Positions 42,877-53,064 of a stretch of DNA of 64,000 nt are shown one piece after another. This DNA is from Pseudonocardiales bacterium (GTDB lineage Bacteria; Actinomycetota; Actinomycetes; Mycobacteriales; Pseudonocardiaceae). The notes beneath the pieces were generated by a model. The model was not told the DNA's origin and did no database searches. It saw nothing but the letters and a program-made list of their open reading frames with translations. The DNA lies in contig JAFAPC010000191.1 in NCBI GenBank assembly GCA_019247305.1, positions 1-64,000 of the forward strand. Reading direction: 5' to 3'. Numbering within the stretch: position 1 is the stretch's first letter; every line of letters starts with the position of its first letter. The position numbers and the translations under genes are program-made.

Positions 42877-42920
42877 GATCGAGTCCTCCGCCAGCCCCGG
42901 TACCCCTTCTCGCTAGGCTT

Positions 42921-43634
42921 TCAGGCTTCTATCCAGGTTAGTGCGGCAAGCCGGCCCGTGACTCCCTCGCGGCGGTAGCTGTACAGCGCGCGGTCCTCGA
43001 TCGTGCACCGTGGGTCGAGCTCCACCCGGGTCACGCCAGCGGCAGCAAGCTGGCCCCGAAGCCCGGCCCGCAAGTCCAGGCCCGGGGTGCCCCAGCGAGT
43101 GCGGCACGCGCTACCGGGCAGGCCAGCCTGGACGTCGGCCTGCATCGAGGCGGGTACCTCGTAGCACCGCCCGCACGCCGACGGTCCGAGCAGCACCTCC
43201 AGGCGCTCCAGGCGCGCGCCGAGCTGACGCATCGCCGCCAGCGCGGCGGGCAGCACCCCGGCCTGGGCCCCCACGCGCCCTGCGTGCACGGCGGCGACCA
43301 CCTTTCGCACCGGGTCAGCGAGCAGCACCGGCACGCAGTCGGCCACCAGGACCGCGACCGCGAGGCGGGGCTGGGCGGTGACTAACCCGTCGCTGGCCGG
43401 CACCGGCCGCGGCTGCGGACCGTCGATCACGGTCACCGCGGCGCCGTGCACCTGCTGCGTCCACACCAGGCGCTGGGTGGGCAGCCCGATAGCGGTGGCC
43501 AGCCGCTGCCGGTTGTCGGCCACTGCCTCGGGACGGTCGCCCACGTGCTCGCCGAGGTTGAAGGAGGCATACGGCGGCGCCGACACCCCGCCGTGTCGAG
43601 TGGTGACCATCCGCCGGATGCTGATGGTGCTCAC
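42921..43634 (-). CDS. pgeF: PgeF/YfiH family purine nucleoside phosphorylase-like (laccase-domain) protein
   Basis: A 237-residue protein of the multicopper-polyphenol-oxidase/DUF152 fold. It has the three metal-site motifs: GEHVGD near the N-terminus, [22 protein letters not shown] (Cys and His) and [12 protein letters not shown]. It starts with a GTG overlapping the ftsZ stop (GTGA). Members act on purine nucleosides or edit peptidoglycan precursors (PgeF); the location beside ftsZ favours the latter in principle, but the activity is not certain. Confidence 0.93.
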   Translation of the reverse strand: MSTISIRRMVTTRHGGVSAPPYASFNLGEHVGDRPEAVADNRQRLATAIGLPTQRLVWTQQVHGAAVTVIDGPQPRPVPASDGLVTAQPRLAVAVLVADCVPVLLADPVRKVVAAVHAGRVGAQAGVLPAALAAMRQLGARLERLEVLLGPSACGRCYEVPASMQADVQAGLPGSACRTRWGTPGLDLRAGLRGQLAAAGVTRVELDPRCTIEDRALYSYRREGVTGRLAALTWIEA

Positions 43635-44872
43635 CGCTTCATGAACGGCGGAACGTCTACCTCGTCATCGTCGTCGAAGTCGTCGGTCACCGGGACCGCC
43701 CGCGCTGACACGCTGGTCGTCGACGGCGCGCCGCTGAGCCCGGGTGCGCCGGTGGCGGGCTGGCGTGCGGCAGACCGGGACGGAGCTGGGGCTGGGCACG
43801 CTGGGTCCGCCGCCGCGGCAGCGGCGGGCCTGGACGACCGGGGGGCCTGGCCCACCTGCCCGGCCTGAGCTGCGACCACCGTGCGCGCGGCCACCGGCGT
43901 CGGGTCCAGCTTCTTGTGCGCCGGCGCACCGGAGTCGAAACCAGCGGCTATCACCGTGACGCGCACCTCATCACCCAGCGAGTCGTCGATCACCGTGCCG
44001 AAGATGATGTTGGCTTCGGGATGGGCGGACTCCTGCACCAGTGAGGCGGCCTCGTTGATTTCGAACAGGCCCAGGTCGGACCCGCCGGCGATGGACAGCA
44101 GGACACCGCGGGCCCCCTCCATCGACGCTTCCAGTAACGGCGAGTTGATGGCCTTCGCGGCGGCCTGCACTGACCTGCCCTCCCCGCGGGCGGAGCCGAT
44201 GCCCATCAGGGCACTACCCGCCCCGGACATGACACTTTTCACGTCAGCGAAGTCCAGGTTGATCAGACCAGGGGTGGTGATGAGGTCGGTGATGCCCTGC
44301 ACGCCAGAGAGCAGCACGTCATCGGCGGAGCGGAAAGCGTCCATCAGGCTCACGTTGACGTCGCCGAGCTGCAGCAGCCGATCATTGGGGATGACGATCA
44401 GGGTGTCGCACTCGTTGCGCAGCTCAGCGATGCCGTCCTCGGCCTGAGTAGCTCGCCGCTTGCCCTCGAAGGTGAACGGCCTGGTGACCACGCCGATGGT
44501 GAGCGCACCCAGCTTGCGGGCAATGTTGGCCACCACGGGAGCGCCACCGGTGCCGGTCCCACCGCCCTCACCGGCGGTGACGAACACCATGTCGGCCCCC
44601 TTGAGCACCTCCTCGATCTCGTCCCGGTGGTCCTCGGCGGCCTGGCGGCCGACCTCCGGGTTCGCCCCTGCGCCGAGCCCGCGGGTGAGCTCGCGGCCGA
44701 TATCGAGTTTGACGTCGGCGTCCGACATGAGCAGCGCCTGGGCATCGGTGTTCACCGCGATGAACTCCACGCCATGGAGCCCGACCTCGATCATGCGGTT
44801 GACCGCATTGACGCCACCACCACCGATTCCCGCGACCTTGATCACGGCGAGGTAGTTGTGCGCGGGCATCAT
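43631..44872 (-). CDS. ftsZ: Cell division GTPase FtsZ
   Basis: A 413-residue tubulin homologue. GTP-binding elements: [16 protein letters not shown], the tubulin signature [13 protein letters not shown], and the T7 catalytic loop [15 protein letters not shown] variable Ala/Pro-rich linker ends in [16 protein letters not shown], the C-terminal peptide that binds SepF. The ATG at 44872 or the next ATG at 44869 is the start; the extra eight codons in the ORF track lack support. Upstream, where ftsQ and murC are expected in actinomycetes, there is only an intergenic region and an unrelated divergent regulator. Confidence 0.97.
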   Translation of the reverse strand: MMPAHNYLAVIKVAGIGGGGVNAVNRMIEVGLHGVEFIAVNTDAQALLMSDADVKLDIGRELTRGLGAGANPEVGRQAAEDHRDEIEEVLKGADMVFVTAGEGGGTGTGGAPVVANIARKLGALTIGVVTRPFTFEGKRRATQAEDGIAELRNECDTLIVIPNDRLLQLGDVNVSLMDAFRSADDVLLSGVQGITDLITTPGLINLDFADVKSVMSGAGSALMGIGSARGEGRSVQAAAKAINSPLLEASMEGARGVLLSIAGGSDLGLFEINEAASLVQESAHPEANIIFGTVIDDSLGDEVRVTVIAAGFDSGAPAHKKLDPTPVAARTVVAAQAGQVGQAPRSSRPAAAAAADPACPAPAPSRSAARQPATGAPGLSGAPSTTSVSARAVPVTDDFDDDDEVDVPPFMKR

Positions 44873-45252
44873 CCGGTTACGCCTTTGCTGTCCCACTGTT
44901 CACTATCCCTCACAGTGCGGCCTTCCTCGTCACTGCCAGCACACCGCCGACGCCCGGACACTCCCGGTGCCCTCAGTGCCCGCAAACCTGACACAACCCT
45001 CAACCTCAGCTCAAGGATGAAAGTTATGTCAGCTTTTATTTCGGGGCGAGGGTAGACACCGCCACGAGGAGTATCCAGCAGGCACGCCGAGTGTATGCGG
45101 CGGCTGGCCGTGGCGCGGGCAGGGTCACGGCGGTCACCGTCATCTGGGGGATCACACCGAGCGTGAGGCGTGGTACATCTTTGCGGACACCAAGCACCAG
45201 ACGTGCTCAGTACTCACCGCCGCGCTGGGCCGATGCAGGTCAGGAGGGGATC
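44873..45252. other. Divergent intergenic region upstream of ftsZ
   Basis: About 380 bases between ftsZ (minus) and the TPR regulator (plus). The part nearest ftsZ contains an AT-richer stretch (around 45010-45040) that stands out from its surroundings and may hold ftsZ promoters. No ftsQ remnant is evident in any frame. No clear hairpin seen. Confidence 0.5.
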
Positions 45253-46641
45253 TTGCCCACACCGAATAAGTACACATCAAATAAGCAGTTTCGGGAGGCG
45301 CGGGCGCGCACCGCGTCCCTCACCCACCCTAAGGAGGGCCTGTCCCGCCAGGAACTCGCCGAGCTGGTCAATGCCTGGATCTGGAAGCATCACCGCACGA
45401 CGGTAGACTTCGACCGAAACTATATCGGCAAAATCGAACAAGGTGTCATCCGCTGGCCGGGAACCATGTGCCGGGAAGCCTTCCGGGAGATCCTGAGTGT
45501 CTCCGACGATGCCGGGCTGGGATTCGTCAATGCCCGGGCCCGCCGCCAAGCCGTGACACTGGAGGAGGTGGACGAGGCGAGACGACAAAAATTCATCCAC
45601 ACCACCACCCTCGGCGGCGTCAGCCTCCTCCTGGCCGAACCGCGGGCAGTGCTGCCGGAGCGCAGCACACCCCGCCCGACCCCGCGTCGGATCGGGGCGA
45701 GCGACATCGCGCAGATCCACGACGCCACCCAGGCGTTCGACTCGCAGAGCCGCCTCTACGGGGGCGGGGCGATCCTGGAGGCCGCCCTGGGGCAGCTGCA
45801 CTGGGCAGCCGGCCTGCTGGAAGCCACCTGCCCGGAGCGGCTGCGCCTCCAGCTGCACGCCGCCGTCGGTGCCCTCGCCGAGACCGCCGCCTACATGGCC
45901 GTCGACGCCGGTACTCACGCCGAGGCCCACCAGATATTCAGCTTCGCCCTGGCCTGCGCCGAGCAAGCCACGGACTGGCCGCTGCGTGCCAAGGTCCTGT
46001 CGGCGATGGCGGCGCAGGCGGTCTTGACCGGGCAGCCCGATGAGGGCCTCACGCTGGCTGAGCAGGCTCTGGTCCGCGCTGACCGGCTCACCCCGGCTGG
46101 ACGGGCGATGCTGCATACCGACCGGGCCCTCGCGCTGACCGCGATGCGCCGAGTCCAAGAGACCCTGAGTGCGGTCGGCACTGCCGATGAGCACTTCGCG
46201 CACTTCGCCCCGGACAACGAGCCATCGTCTATGGCCTTCTACACCGATGCGCTCCATGCCCAGCTCACTGGGCGGCCTCTGGTCGACCTGGCGATCCTAG
46301 GCCGTGACCCCGGCGAGGCCACCACTCGACTCACCACGGCCGCCGCCGGGCACCTCAAGGGCCATACCCGCTCCCGAGCGCGCTGCCTGACCAAGCTTTC
46401 CAGTCTCACGATGGCCACGGGTGACCCGCGCCAGGCCGTCGCCATCGGGAACGAGGCCCTGGAGATCGCCGGCACCCTCCGCTCGCACTGCGCCACCGAG
46501 GAGCTGCGGGAGCTATTCCGCCACGCCGCCGCGCACCAGGATCTGGAGGAGGTCGCCGACCTGCGGCACCGAATCCGCACCCTGGTCTGCACCGACAACC
46601 CCGGCAACCCTCCCCTCGATCCTCCCGTGACCCAGGCGTGA
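45253..46641 (+). CDS. HTH/TPR-type transcriptional regulator
   Basis: A 462-residue protein. I take the TTG at 45253, directly after AGGAGGGG; the ORF-track extension to 45091 looks non-coding. The N-terminal 80 residues contain an XRE-like helix-turn-helix with LSRQELAELVNAWIWKHH and NYIGKIEQGVIRWPG, typical of a family whose HTH includes a long insert. The C-terminal 300 residues are helical repeats (AAGLLEATCPERLRLQLHAA, AEAHQIFSFALACAEQATDW, EQALVRADRLTPAGRAMLH). Such regulators are abundant in actinomycetes with unknown signals. It is placed next to the STAND gene and may belong to the accessory block that separates ftsZ from ftsQ. Confidence 0.82.
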   Translation: MPTPNKYTSNKQFREARARTASLTHPKEGLSRQELAELVNAWIWKHHRTTVDFDRNYIGKIEQGVIRWPGTMCREAFREILSVSDDAGLGFVNARARRQAVTLEEVDEARRQKFIHTTTLGGVSLLLAEPRAVLPERSTPRPTPRRIGASDIAQIHDATQAFDSQSRLYGGGAILEAALGQLHWAAGLLEATCPERLRLQLHAAVGALAETAAYMAVDAGTHAEAHQIFSFALACAEQATDWPLRAKVLSAMAAQAVLTGQPDEGLTLAEQALVRADRLTPAGRAMLHTDRALALTAMRRVQETLSAVGTADEHFAHFAPDNEPSSMAFYTDALHAQLTGRPLVDLAILGRDPGEATTRLTTAAAGHLKGHTRSRARCLTKLSSLTMATGDPRQAVAIGNEALEIAGTLRSHCATEELRELFRHAAAHQDLEEVADLRHRIRTLVCTDNPGNPPLDPPVTQA

Positions 46642-46856
46642 TCCCGCGCCTCCCCTGCTGTGTGTCCGCGGCGCGGTCCGTAACGGCGTCACCGACGTTG
46701 TAGGGCGCCGCTCGACGTCGGTCTAGTCGAGTTCACGGCAGCCGGCCGAGCCGGCGATGAGGCCGCGACGGGCCGCACCCGCTGAGTCAGCGTCGGATCG
46801 CGGGGGTGCCACGGCACCCAGCAGAGCCGATACTGGTGCCCGGGAGGTGACCGAAC

Positions 46857-49800
46857 GTGGCCACGAACGGTACCGCAGGCACCGCGGGCGAGCCGGCCGG
46901 GGCCGAGCTGCGCCGGCTGCGTGAGGCCCAGGGTTGGTCGTTGGCGGAGCTGGCTCGGCGGGCGCCGTTCAGCAAGAGCTATTTGAGCAAGCTCGAAACG
47001 GGGGTCAAGCGGATCACCCCGGATATCGCGCGGTGTCTTGATGAGGCCCTCGATGCCGACGGCGCGCTGGCCGCGCTCGTTCCCGCCCCGGAAAGCCCAG
47101 TACCGGCGGAGGAGGACCGTGAGCCGATCGGTGCCGAGGTCTGTCCGTATCCGGGGTTGGCCGCCTTTGGTCCCGATCAGGCCCGGTGGTTTTTCGGCCG
47201 GGACCGCCTGACCGCTCATCTGATCAGCCAGCTCGATGATCGCCTCGCTGGCGGTGGGCTCCTGGCGGTGGTGGCCCCCTCCGGGGCGGGCAAGTCCTCG
47301 CTGCTGGCCGCCGGGGTGATTCCGGCCCTGGCCCGGGGGGCCTTGCCGGGCTCGCGGACCTGGCCGGTGGTGGCCACCACCCCGGGTGCGCACCCGCTGA
47401 TCACCCTGGCCACTGGGGTGGCCGAGCGGACCGGGGCCGATCCGGCGGCGGCCGAGGCCGCCGGCGATCCGGAGCGGTTCGTCGCGTTCCTGGCCGAGGT
47501 GGCAGCCGCCAGTGCCGGGAAACAGCGGGACACCGCGAACTCAGCCTGGATCGTGCTGCTGGTTGATCAGTTCGAGGAGATCTTCACCGAGTGCCGGATC
47601 GAAGCCGAACGCCAGGCGTTCATCGGTGCATTATGTGCCGCGGCGCACCAGGAGGTGGCGCTGGTCGTGCTCGGGGTGCGCGCGGATTTTTACGGCTCGT
47701 GCCTGGCGTATCCGGGGCTGCTGAGCGCGTTGCAGACCCCGGTGGCGGTGGGACCGATGAGCGCCGAGCAGCTGCGTGCAATCATCACCTGCCCCGCTCA
47801 GACCGAAGGTCTGGATCTGGAGCCGGGGCTGGTGGAGCTGCTGCTGCGAGATCTGGGCCTGCCCCAGGACGCCACGCCCGCGGGCTACGATCCCAGTGCG
47901 TTGCCCCTGCTGGCCCATGCGCTGCGCGCGACGTGGCAGCAACGCGACGGCCAGACGTTGACGGTAGCCGGTTATCAGCGCACCGGCGGGATCAGCCAGG
48001 CGTTGGCCACCACCGCCGAACGCGCCTATACCCGGCTGGGCGCGGCGCAGCGGCGGATCGTCCGGCAGGTCCTGCTGCGTCTGATCAACATCAGTGACCA
48101 AGGCGCCAGTGCAGATACCCGCCGCCGGCTGCCTCGGACCCGGCTGGTTGAGGCCGTGCCGCTGCCCGGGTCTGCCTCAGCGGTCGAGGCGGTGCTGGAG
48201 GTCTTTGGCCGGGCGAGGCTGCTCACCCTCGACACCACCAGCGTGGAGATCACTCACGAGGCCTTGCTGCGTGCCTGGCCCCGGCTGCGCCACTGGATCG
48301 ACACCGACCGCGCGGGCAACCTGATCCGCCAGGAACTCGACCACGCCGCCGCCGAGTGGGACCTGGAGGGCCGCGACACCGCAGGACTGTACCGGGGAAA
48401 CCGCCTGGAAGCAGCCCGCACCTGGGCCAGCTCTCATGCACAAGACGGCGAGCTGAGCCCCATCGCGTCCGTCTTTCTCGGCGCGTCCACCCAGCATGAA
48501 CGCCACGCCGCGACGCTGCGTCGCCTGGTGCCCGTCGTGCTGTCCGTGCTGGTTTTCCTCGCTTCCGGGGCTGCGGCCATCGCCCTTCATCAAAGCGCCG
48601 CCGCCCAGGGAGAACGCGATAACGCCGTCTTCAACCAGATCACCGCGCAAGCGGACCGCCTGCGCGGTACCGATGCGTCCCGGGCGGCGCAGCTCGACCT
48701 CACCGCCTACCGGATGCGACCAACATCCGATCTCTACACGGCTCTGGTCGCTGACGCGAACGCCACCTTGTCGACCCCGCTGAGCGGTCACACCGACTCT
48801 GTCTTCTCGGTGGCCTTCAGCCCAGACGGACACACCCTGGCCAGCGCCAGCGGCGACCACACCGTGCGGCTATGGAACCTCACCGACCCAACCCACCCCA
48901 CCCCCCTGGGACCACCCCTAACCGGCCACACCAGCACCATCTACTCCGTAGCCTTCAGCCCGGACGGGCGCACCCTGGCCAGCGCCAGCGGCGACCAGAC
49001 CGTGCGGCTATGGAACATCACCCATCCGACCCACCCCCTGCCTCTGGGTCCACCCCTGAGCGGCCACACCAGCACCGTCTTCTCAGTGGCCTTCAGCCCG
49101 GACGGGCACACCCTGGCCAGCGCCAGCGGCGACCAGACCGTGCGGCTATGGAACATCACCGACCCAACCCACCCCACATCCCTGGGTTCACCCCTAACCG
49201 GCCACACCAGCACCGTCTACTCCGTAGCCTTCAGCCCAGACGGGCACACCCTGGCCAGCGCCAGCCGCGACCAGACCGTGCGGCTGTGGGACGTGGCCAC
49301 TCACCACCTGCTCGCCACCCTCACCGGCCACACCAACTGGGTCTACTCAGTGGTCTTCAGCCCTGATGGGCGGATCCTGGCCAGCGGCAGCATCGACCAA
49401 ACCGTGCGGCTATGGAATGTGACCGACCCGACCTACCCCACACCGCTGGATTCACCCTTGAAGGGCCACACCAGCGCTGTCGTCTCGCTGATCTTTAGCC
49501 CCGATGGGCGCACCCTGGCCAGCGGCAGCGAGGACCAAACGGTGCGGCTGTGGAACGTCACCGACCCAGCCCACCCCACTCCCCTGGGTGCACCCCTGAC
49601 CGGCCACACCAACTGGGTCTACTCGGTGGCCTTCAGCCCCGATGGGCGCATGGTGGCGAGCGGCAGTGGTGACCGGACGGTGCGATTGTGGAGCATTCCT
49701 TCTGCGCGCATCACCGGCCACACCGAGGCGGTCAACGCGGTGGCGTTCAGTCGTGATGGGCGCACGCTGGCCACCGGCAGCCTGGACCAGACCGTGCGGC

Positions 49801-50753
49801 TGTGGAACGTCACCGACCCAGCCCACCCCACTCCCCTGGGTGCACCCCTGACCGGCCACACCAACTGGGTCTACTCGGTGGCCCTCAGCCCCGATGGGCG
49901 CATGGTGGCGAGCGGCAGTGGTGACCGGACGGTGCGATTGTGGAACGTCAGCGATCCGACGCGCCCCACGCCCCTGGGTCCACCCTTGGTCGGCCACACC
50001 GACATCATCGAATCGGTGGCGTTCAGTCTTGATGGGCGCACGCTGGCCAGCGGCGGCTTCGACCGGACCGTGCGGCTATGGAACGTGCGCGATCCGACGC
50101 GCCCCACGCTGCTGGGCGCACCCCTGACCAGCTACACCGACACCGTCATCTCGGTGGCGTTCAGCCCCGATGGGCGCACCCTGGCCACCAGCAGCAGCGA
50201 CCACACCGTGCGGCTGTGGAACGTGACCAACCCGGCCCGCCCCACGCCCCTCGGTCCACCCTTGAGCGGCCACACCGGCCGGGTCCACACAGTGGCGTTC
50301 AGCCCCGATGGGCATACCCTGGCCAGCGGCAGCGTCGATCAGACGGTGCGGTTGTGGAATCTGACCGACCTGAGCCACCTCAGCTCCCTGGGTCCGCCCC
50401 TGAGCGGCCACATCGGCTCCATCTTCTCGGTGGCGTTCAGTCCTGATGGGCGCACGCTGGCCAGCGGCGGCAGCGACCGGACCGTGCGGCTGTGGAACGT
50501 GTCCGACCCCGCCCACCCCACGCCCCTGGGTTCGCCCTTGAGCGGCCACACTCACTGGGTCAACGCGGTGGCGTTCAGCCCAGACGGACGCACCCTGGCC
50601 ACCGGCAGCGCCGACCAGACGGTCCGACTGTGGGGAATGAACGTCGACCAAGCGATTCAGCGGATTTGCACCGTCACCATAAACACCCTCACCCCCGCGA
50701 CGTGGGCGCAGTACGTATCACCGGGCCTGCCCTACCACCCGCCCTGCCCGTGA
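46857..50753 (+). CDS. HTH - STAND NTPase - WD40 (14 repeats) signalling protein
   Basis: A 1298-residue protein. GTG start with GGGAGGTGA six bases upstream. Residues 17-70 are an XRE HTH (LREAQGWSLAELARRAPFSK). Residues about 97-550 are a STAND-type P-loop NTPase: PYPGLAAFGPDQARWFFGRD, Walker A APSGAGKSS at 140-148, Walker B-like IVLLVDQFEEIF. A single membrane helix follows (VVLSVLVFLASGAAAIALH, about 560). From about 643 to the end there are 14 WD40 repeats of the GHTxxVxSVAFSPDG / TVRLWNVTD type, enough for two seven-bladed propellers. Members are thought to act as ligand-sensing, ATP-driven scaffolds; a defence or stress role is possible but unproven. Confidence 0.92.
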   Translation: MATNGTAGTAGEPAGAELRRLREAQGWSLAELARRAPFSKSYLSKLETGVKRITPDIARCLDEALDADGALAALVPAPESPVPAEEDREPIGAEVCPYPGLAAFGPDQARWFFGRDRLTAHLISQLDDRLAGGGLLAVVAPSGAGKSSLLAAGVIPALARGALPGSRTWPVVATTPGAHPLITLATGVAERTGADPAAAEAAGDPERFVAFLAEVAAASAGKQRDTANSAWIVLLVDQFEEIFTECRIEAERQAFIGALCAAAHQEVALVVLGVRADFYGSCLAYPGLLSALQTPVAVGPMSAEQLRAIITCPAQTEGLDLEPGLVELLLRDLGLPQDATPAGYDPSALPLLAHALRATWQQRDGQTLTVAGYQRTGGISQALATTAERAYTRLGAAQRRIVRQVLLRLINISDQGASADTRRRLPRTRLVEAVPLPGSASAVEAVLEVFGRARLLTLDTTSVEITHEALLRAWPRLRHWIDTDRAGNLIRQELDHAAAEWDLEGRDTAGLYRGNRLEAARTWASSHAQDGELSPIASVFLGASTQHERHAATLRRLVPVVLSVLVFLASGAAAIALHQSAAAQGERDNAVFNQITAQADRLRGTDASRAAQLDLTAYRMRPTSDLYTALVADANATLSTPLSGHTDSVFSVAFSPDGHTLASASGDHTVRLWNLTDPTHPTPLGPPLTGHTSTIYSVAFSPDGRTLASASGDQTVRLWNITHPTHPLPLGPPLSGHTSTVFSVAFSPDGHTLASASGDQTVRLWNITDPTHPTSLGSPLTGHTSTVYSVAFSPDGHTLASASRDQTVRLWDVATHHLLATLTGHTNWVYSVVFSPDGRILASGSIDQTVRLWNVTDPTYPTPLDSPLKGHTSAVVSLIFSPDGRTLASGSEDQTVRLWNVTDPAHPTPLGAPLTGHTNWVYSVAFSPDGRMVASGSGDRTVRLWSIPSARITGHTEAVNAVAFSRDGRTLATGSLDQTVRLWNVTDPAHPTPLGAPLTGHTNWVYSVALSPDGRMVASGSGDRTVRLWNVSDPTRPTPLGPPLVGHTDIIESVAFSLDGRTLASGGFDRTVRLWNVRDPTRPTLLGAPLTSYTDTVISVAFSPDGRTLATSSSDHTVRLWNVTNPARPTPLGPPLSGHTGRVHTVAFSPDGHTLASGSVDQTVRLWNLTDLSHLSSLGPPLSGHIGSIFSVAFSPDGRTLASGGSDRTVRLWNVSDPAHPTPLGSPLSGHTHWVNAVAFSPDGRTLATGSADQTVRLWGMNVDQAIQRICTVTINTLTPATWAQYVSPGLPYHPPCP
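48785..50635 (+). repeat. Fourteen WD40-encoding tandem repeats
   Basis: The 3' half of the STAND gene is built from 14 tandem units, most about 135 bases long. Two are shorter because the NVTDPxHPTPLGxPL linker is missing (units ending around 49320 and 49710). Neighbouring units are highly alike at DNA level; GTGCGGCTATGGAAC recurs many times, and units seven and nine are nearly identical over more than 100 bases. This points to recent duplication or gene conversion within the array. Confidence 0.9.
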
Positions 50754-50779
50754 GGTGCCTCGCGCTTTTTCTGTTTTGG

Positions 50780-50805
50780 CCGTTTCCGACCTCGTGCGGA
50801 AACGG
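50780..50805 (+). terminator. Hairpin after the STAND gene
   Basis: CCGTTTCCG and CGGAAACGG form a perfect 9-base stem with an 8-base loop, 27 bases after the stop. The T-rich run precedes rather than follows the stem, so classical intrinsic termination is not clear. About 130 bases further on, GGCCGTTAAG is repeated in tandem (50932-50951) just before the prenyl synthase ribosome binding site. Confidence 0.45.
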
Positions 50806-50968
50806 TCAACCCCTTGAGCCCGGCCACCAGAGCACCAACGGTGGAGCTGTCCCGGCCGTGAGCGCGGTGGTCTGACTCACACCGCCCAGGCCAGCGGGAT
50901 CCCTGTTCTGGTCGGCGCCGGCTCTGCGGCAGCCGTTAAGGGCCGTTAAGGGGAGAAGGTGCAGGGCC

Positions 50969-52015
50969 ATGAGCACCACGGATGTGCAGACGAAGACCGG
51001 AGGCCGGTCGGTACGGGAGATCCTGGCGTGGAGCCGCGCCATCATCCAGCCCGCGCTGCGCGCGGCTATCGGCATGCTGCCCGCCTCGATGCTGCGTATC
51101 GCGGGTTATCACTTTGGTTGGTGGAACGAGCACGGGCACCGGGAGACGGCTCACGGCGGCAAAGCGATCCGGCCCACGCTGGTGCTGCTGAGCGCCCAGG
51201 CCGTCGGCGGACTACCGGCCACAGCGGTGCCGGCCGCGGTGGCGGTGGAGTTGGTGCACAACTTCTCGCTGCTGCACGACGACGTGATGGACGCTGACCC
51301 CACCCGCCGTCACCGGCCCACGGCGTGGCGTGTCTTCGGGGTCAACTCAGCGATCCTGGCCGGGGACGCGCTGCTGACGCTGGCCCTGGACGTGCTCGCC
51401 GCCAGCGCGCACCCGGCCGCCACCGCCGGGATCCGGATGCTCAGCGCCGCGGTCCAGAATCTGCTGGACGGCCAGAGCGCGGACCTGGCCTTGGCGCACC
51501 GCGCCCAGGCCGAGGTGGCGCCATGCCTGCGGATGGCCGAGAACAAGACCGCCGCCCTGATGGGATGCGCCTGCGCCCTGGGCGCCTCCTTCGGTGGTGG
51601 CAGCCACGAGCAGCTCCAGCACCTGCGCGCTTTCGGTACCCACCTGGGCGTGGCGTTCCAACACGTGGACGATCTGCTGGGCATCTGGGGAGACCCCGCC
51701 GTGACCGGCAAGCCGGTCTACTCAGACCTGCGCAGCCGCAAGAAGTCCCTCCCCGTGGTGGCCGCCTTGACCTCCACCACCCCGGCCGGGCGCGACTTGG
51801 CCGCGCTATACCACCGGGCGGCTCCGCTCTCTGAGACCGAGGCGGCCCGCGCCGCAGAACTGATCGACACCGCCGGTGGACGCGCCTGGAGCCAATCCCA
51901 GGCTGAGGAGCTGCTGGCGCAGGCGCTGCGTGAGCTCCAGTCAGCCCACCCCACGCAGCGATCCGCCGAGGAACTGAACGCGCTCGCCCGCCTGGTTACC
52001 CACCGTGACCACTGA
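50969..52015 (+). CDS. Polyprenyl (geranylgeranyl-type) diphosphate synthase
   Basis: A 348-residue trans-isoprenyl diphosphate synthase. [14 protein letters not shown] at 63-76, first Asp-rich motif [10 protein letters not shown] (DDVMD at 104-108) and second motif [12 protein letters not shown] (234-242) are intact, so chain elongation should work. Product length is not certain; FPP to GGPP is likely. The N-terminal [13 protein letters not shown] ... [14 protein letters not shown] resembles the prenyl transferases annotated as family 2 encapsulin cargo, though the shell gene is not in the window and the N-terminal tail is short. GGGGAGAAGG precedes the ATG. First gene of the isoprenoid/halogenase cluster. 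Confidence 0.92.
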   Translation: MSTTDVQTKTGGRSVREILAWSRAIIQPALRAAIGMLPASMLRIAGYHFGWWNEHGHRETAHGGKAIRPTLVLLSAQAVGGLPATAVPAAVAVELVHNFSLLHDDVMDADPTRRHRPTAWRVFGVNSAILAGDALLTLALDVLAASAHPAATAGIRMLSAAVQNLLDGQSADLALAHRAQAEVAPCLRMAENKTAALMGCACALGASFGGGSHEQLQHLRAFGTHLGVAFQHVDDLLGIWGDPAVTGKPVYSDLRSRKKSLPVVAALTSTTPAGRDLAALYHRAAPLSETEAARAAELIDTAGGRAWSQSQAEELLAQALRELQSAHPTQRSAEELNALARLVTHRDH

Positions 52016-52043
52016 GTCTAGCCACCTCCCGGAGGCACCCCAG

Positions 52044-53003
52044 ATGTCTGTCACCGCGCGCAACCCCGCTGGAGTCCGCACCGTCCTGCTGGCCTCCCCA
52101 CGGTCGTTCTGCGCTGGGGTGGAGCGCGCCATCGCGATCGTGGAGCACCTCCTCGACCACCGGGACGGCCCGGTCTACGTGCGCAAGCAGATCGTGCACA
52201 ACACCCACGTGGTCGCTGATCTCCAAGCCCGCGGCGCGGTGTTCGTTGAGGAACTAGACGCCGTTCCGGATGGGGCCACCGTGGTGTTCTCCGCGCACGG
52301 GGTGTCCCCCGCCGTGCGCACCAAGGCGGCCGACCGGGGACTGGACGTGATCGACGCGACCTGCCCCCTTGTGACCAAAGTCCACACCGAAGCCCGCCGG
52401 TTCGCCGCCCGGGGCGACACCGTGATCCTGATCGGCCACGCTGGGCACGAAGAAGTCGAGGGCACCCTGGGTGAGGCCCCGGACCAAACGATCCTGCTGC
52501 AGACCGCCGAGGACGTCGCAGACCTGCACGTCGCCGACCCGACACGGGTGTCCTACCTCACCCAAACCACCCTCGCCGTCGACGAAACCGCTGAGATCAT
52601 CCACGCACTCCAGTCCCGGTTCCCCGCGCTGCAAGGACCGGCGTCCGACGACATCTGTTACGCCACGACCAACCGCCAGCACGCCCTCACCGCGATCGCC
52701 GAGGAATCAGATCTGGTCCTCGTCGTCGGCTCGACGAACTCCTCCAACTCACTGCGACTGGTGGAGCTCGCTCGTCGCCACGGCACTCCCAGCTACCTCA
52801 TCGACGATCCCACCGACATCCACCCCGAATGGCTCCAGGGGGCTCGCGTCATCGGGCTGACCGCCGGCGCCTCAGCCCCACCCAGACTGGTCAACGCGGT
52901 CATCGCCGCCCTAGCCGAACTCGGACCACTCACCGTGGTTGAACACGAAACCACCCGCGAGACCGTCCACTTCGCCCTGCCCACCCCGGTGCGGCAGTCG
53001 TGA
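52044..53003 (+). CDS. ispH: 4-hydroxy-3-methylbut-2-enyl diphosphate reductase (IspH/LytB)
   Basis: A 319-residue iron-sulfur enzyme, last step of the MEP pathway: HMBPP to IPP and DMAPP. The three cluster cysteines are in [24 protein letters not shown] and [13 protein letters not shown] in IVHNTHVV and [11 protein letters not shown] are the substrate-site motifs. The ATG at 52044 with GGAGG eight bases upstream is preferred over the GTG at 52005 that would overlap the prenyl synthase. Its position within the cluster suggests a dedicated second copy boosting precursor supply; the housekeeping copy would be elsewhere. Confidence 0.96.
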   Translation: MSVTARNPAGVRTVLLASPRSFCAGVERAIAIVEHLLDHRDGPVYVRKQIVHNTHVVADLQARGAVFVEELDAVPDGATVVFSAHGVSPAVRTKAADRGLDVIDATCPLVTKVHTEARRFAARGDTVILIGHAGHEEVEGTLGEAPDQTILLQTAEDVADLHVADPTRVSYLTQTTLAVDETAEIIHALQSRFPALQGPASDDICYATTNRQHALTAIAEESDLVLVVGSTNSSNSLRLVELARRHGTPSYLIDDPTDIHPEWLQGARVIGLTAGASAPPRLVNAVIAALAELGPLTVVEHETTRETVHFALPTPVRQS

Positions 53004-53064
53004 GCCGGCTCGGCCGCATCACCGGCCCCACCGCGACGCTGACCGCCCCGGCCAAGGAGATCTG

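Noticed and set aside
49452-49997. Antisense ORFs across the WD40 region
   Set aside because: Their apparent repeats only mirror the WD40 repeats on the coding strand.
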